From contig NZ_JACYGY010000001.1 of the NCBI RefSeq assembly GCF_015221875.1, positions 1 through 64,000 on the forward strand: DNA of 64,000 nt. The letters run 5' to 3'. How positions within the stretch are numbered: the first letter of the stretch is position 1; each line of letters opens with the position of its first letter. The stretch is from Dyadobacter subterraneus. Lineage in GTDB: Bacteria; Bacteroidota; Bacteroidia; Cytophagales; Spirosomataceae. Below are positions 63,370-64,000 of this stretch, piece after piece. The translations under genes and the position numbers were made by a program. The notes beneath the pieces were generated by a model. It saw only the letters and a program-made list of their open reading frames with translations, did not search any database and had not been told where the DNA came from.

Positions 63370-64000
63370 ATGAAAAGAATTGGAGTTTTCACCTCAGGAG
63401 GAGATGCACCCGGAATGAACGCTTGTATCCGTGCTGTGGTGCGCGGAGCAGTATACCATGGAATAGAAGTTTTTGGAATCAGAAGAGGATATAGCGGAAT
63501 GATTGCCGGTGATGTTTACAAAATGGAATCTCACTCGGTTAGTAATATTGTTCAAAGAGGTGGTACGATCCTGAAATCAGCGCGGAGTAAAGAATTCATG
63601 ACGCCGGAAGGAAGGAAAAAAGCTTTTGACTCATTAAACGCACACGGAATTGAAGGAATGGTTGCCATCGGCGGAAATGGTACTTTTACAGGTGCTATGA
63701 TCTTTGGTAACGAATATGGAATTCCTACCGTAGGAGCTCCCGGAACAATTGATAACGATTTATACGGAACCGATTATACTATTGGTTTTGATACAGCAGT
63801 AAATACAGCTTTGGATGCGATTGACCGTATCCGTGATACAGCCAGTTCTCACGACAGGATTTTCTTTATTGAAGTAATGGGCCGTGATTCAGGTTATATC
63901 GCCGTACAATCAGGTATTGCCGGTGGCGCAGAATTGGTGATGGTGCCGGAAGTATTGACGCCGCTTTCAGAAGTTGTAGAAACATTGAAACAAGGTTGGA
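63370..64000 (+). CDS. pfkA: 6-phosphofructokinase, N-terminal part (cut by window end)
   Basis: 210 codons of an ATP-PFK starting MKRIGVFTSGGDAPGMNACIR. Further landmarks are SNIVQRGGTILKSARSKEF, the phosphate/substrate loop PGTIDNDLYGTDYTIGFDTAVNT (catalytic Asp in TIDND), DRIRDTASSHDR and EVMGRDSGYIAV. The ATP/Mg loop reads GGNGTFTGA, where most PfkA proteins have GGDG, so the Mg-linked Asp is Asn. The rest of the gene lies beyond 64000. It is divergent from the YfhO gene. Confidence 0.93.
   Translation, partial: MKRIGVFTSGGDAPGMNACIRAVVRGAVYHGIEVFGIRRGYSGMIAGDVYKMESHSVSNIVQRGGTILKSARSKEFMTPEGRKKAFDSLNAHGIEGMVAIGGNGTFTGAMIFGNEYGIPTVGAPGTIDNDLYGTDYTIGFDTAVNTALDAIDRIRDTASSHDRIFFIEVMGRDSGYIAVQSGIAGGAELVMVPEVLTPLSEVVETLKQGW

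Noticed and set aside
1..64000. CRISPR arrays, prophage, integrases and tRNA genes
   Set aside because: Searched by eye for regular direct repeats with spacers, phage structural genes, tyrosine or serine recombinases and tRNA T-loop motifs; none found. A full search with dedicated software was not possible.

Overview
The window comes from a Bacteroidota chromosome, most likely the order Cytophagales and plausibly a Dyadobacter/Spirosomaceae-like genome (the genus is inference). Support for this: a SusC/SusD pair, a type IX secretion sorting domain on a giant surface glycosidase, TAnnTTTG-type -7 promoter motifs, weak Shine-Dalgarno signals, several TTG/GTG starts, and many DUF4142/DUF4136/DUF2383/fasciclin proteins typical of that group. 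Base composition is AT-leaning, with long AT-rich spacers.

Layout. 1-360: the 3' end of a 5S rRNA gene with its terminator, then a second, longer 5S-like copy carrying GC-rich insertions. 0.5-8 kb: a membrane acyltransferase-like protein and an esterase, YjbQ, and a 1526-residue protein with five CBM6 domains, a GH-A-like catalytic domain and a T9SS tail. 8-20 kb: a cytosolic Csp-type copper-storage protein, two single-domain response regulators, a macro-domain protein, an MFS exporter, an esterase, a YjgN/M48/SHOCT gene trio, a DUF2383 protein, LpxR and a bacterial topoisomerase IB. 20-29 kb: DUF4142, an FAD oxidoreductase with an FGE-like lipoprotein, an RBBP9-like hydrolase, YceI, GH130, fasciclin, GH43 and DUF4136 genes, followed by a 113-bp tandem repeat array.

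29-37 kb: an efflux locus (TolC plus one polypeptide fusing an RND permease to its lipoprotein adaptor) divergent from an OmpR/histidine-kinase pair, then a truncated HigA antitoxin. 37-48 kb: a TlpA-like protein lacking the CxxC, a YdiJ-like FAD/Fe-S dehydrogenase, a small membrane protein, an outer-membrane barrel and SusC/SusD. 49-54 kb: thrA, an MNT-HEPN toxin-antitoxin-like pair and thrB in one tightly overlapped unit, then an IscA/ErpA-type protein and a sugar nucleotidyltransferase. 55-64 kb: a GDSL esterase, modABC, a palindromic repeat element, an aminotransferase plus tyrA, a YfhO-family membrane protein and the start of pfkA.

Most of the window is ordinary chromosomal housekeeping and cell-envelope content. 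I see no prophage, CRISPR array, intact IS element or tRNA. The most unusual items are the expanded 5S copy, the RND-adaptor fusion with an embedded lipoprotein signal, and the MNT-HEPN pair spliced between thrA and thrB by 4-nt overlaps. Others worth attention are the 113-bp array that appears to have grown from a terminator arm and the alternating A-B-A-B-A architecture of the five CBM6 modules.
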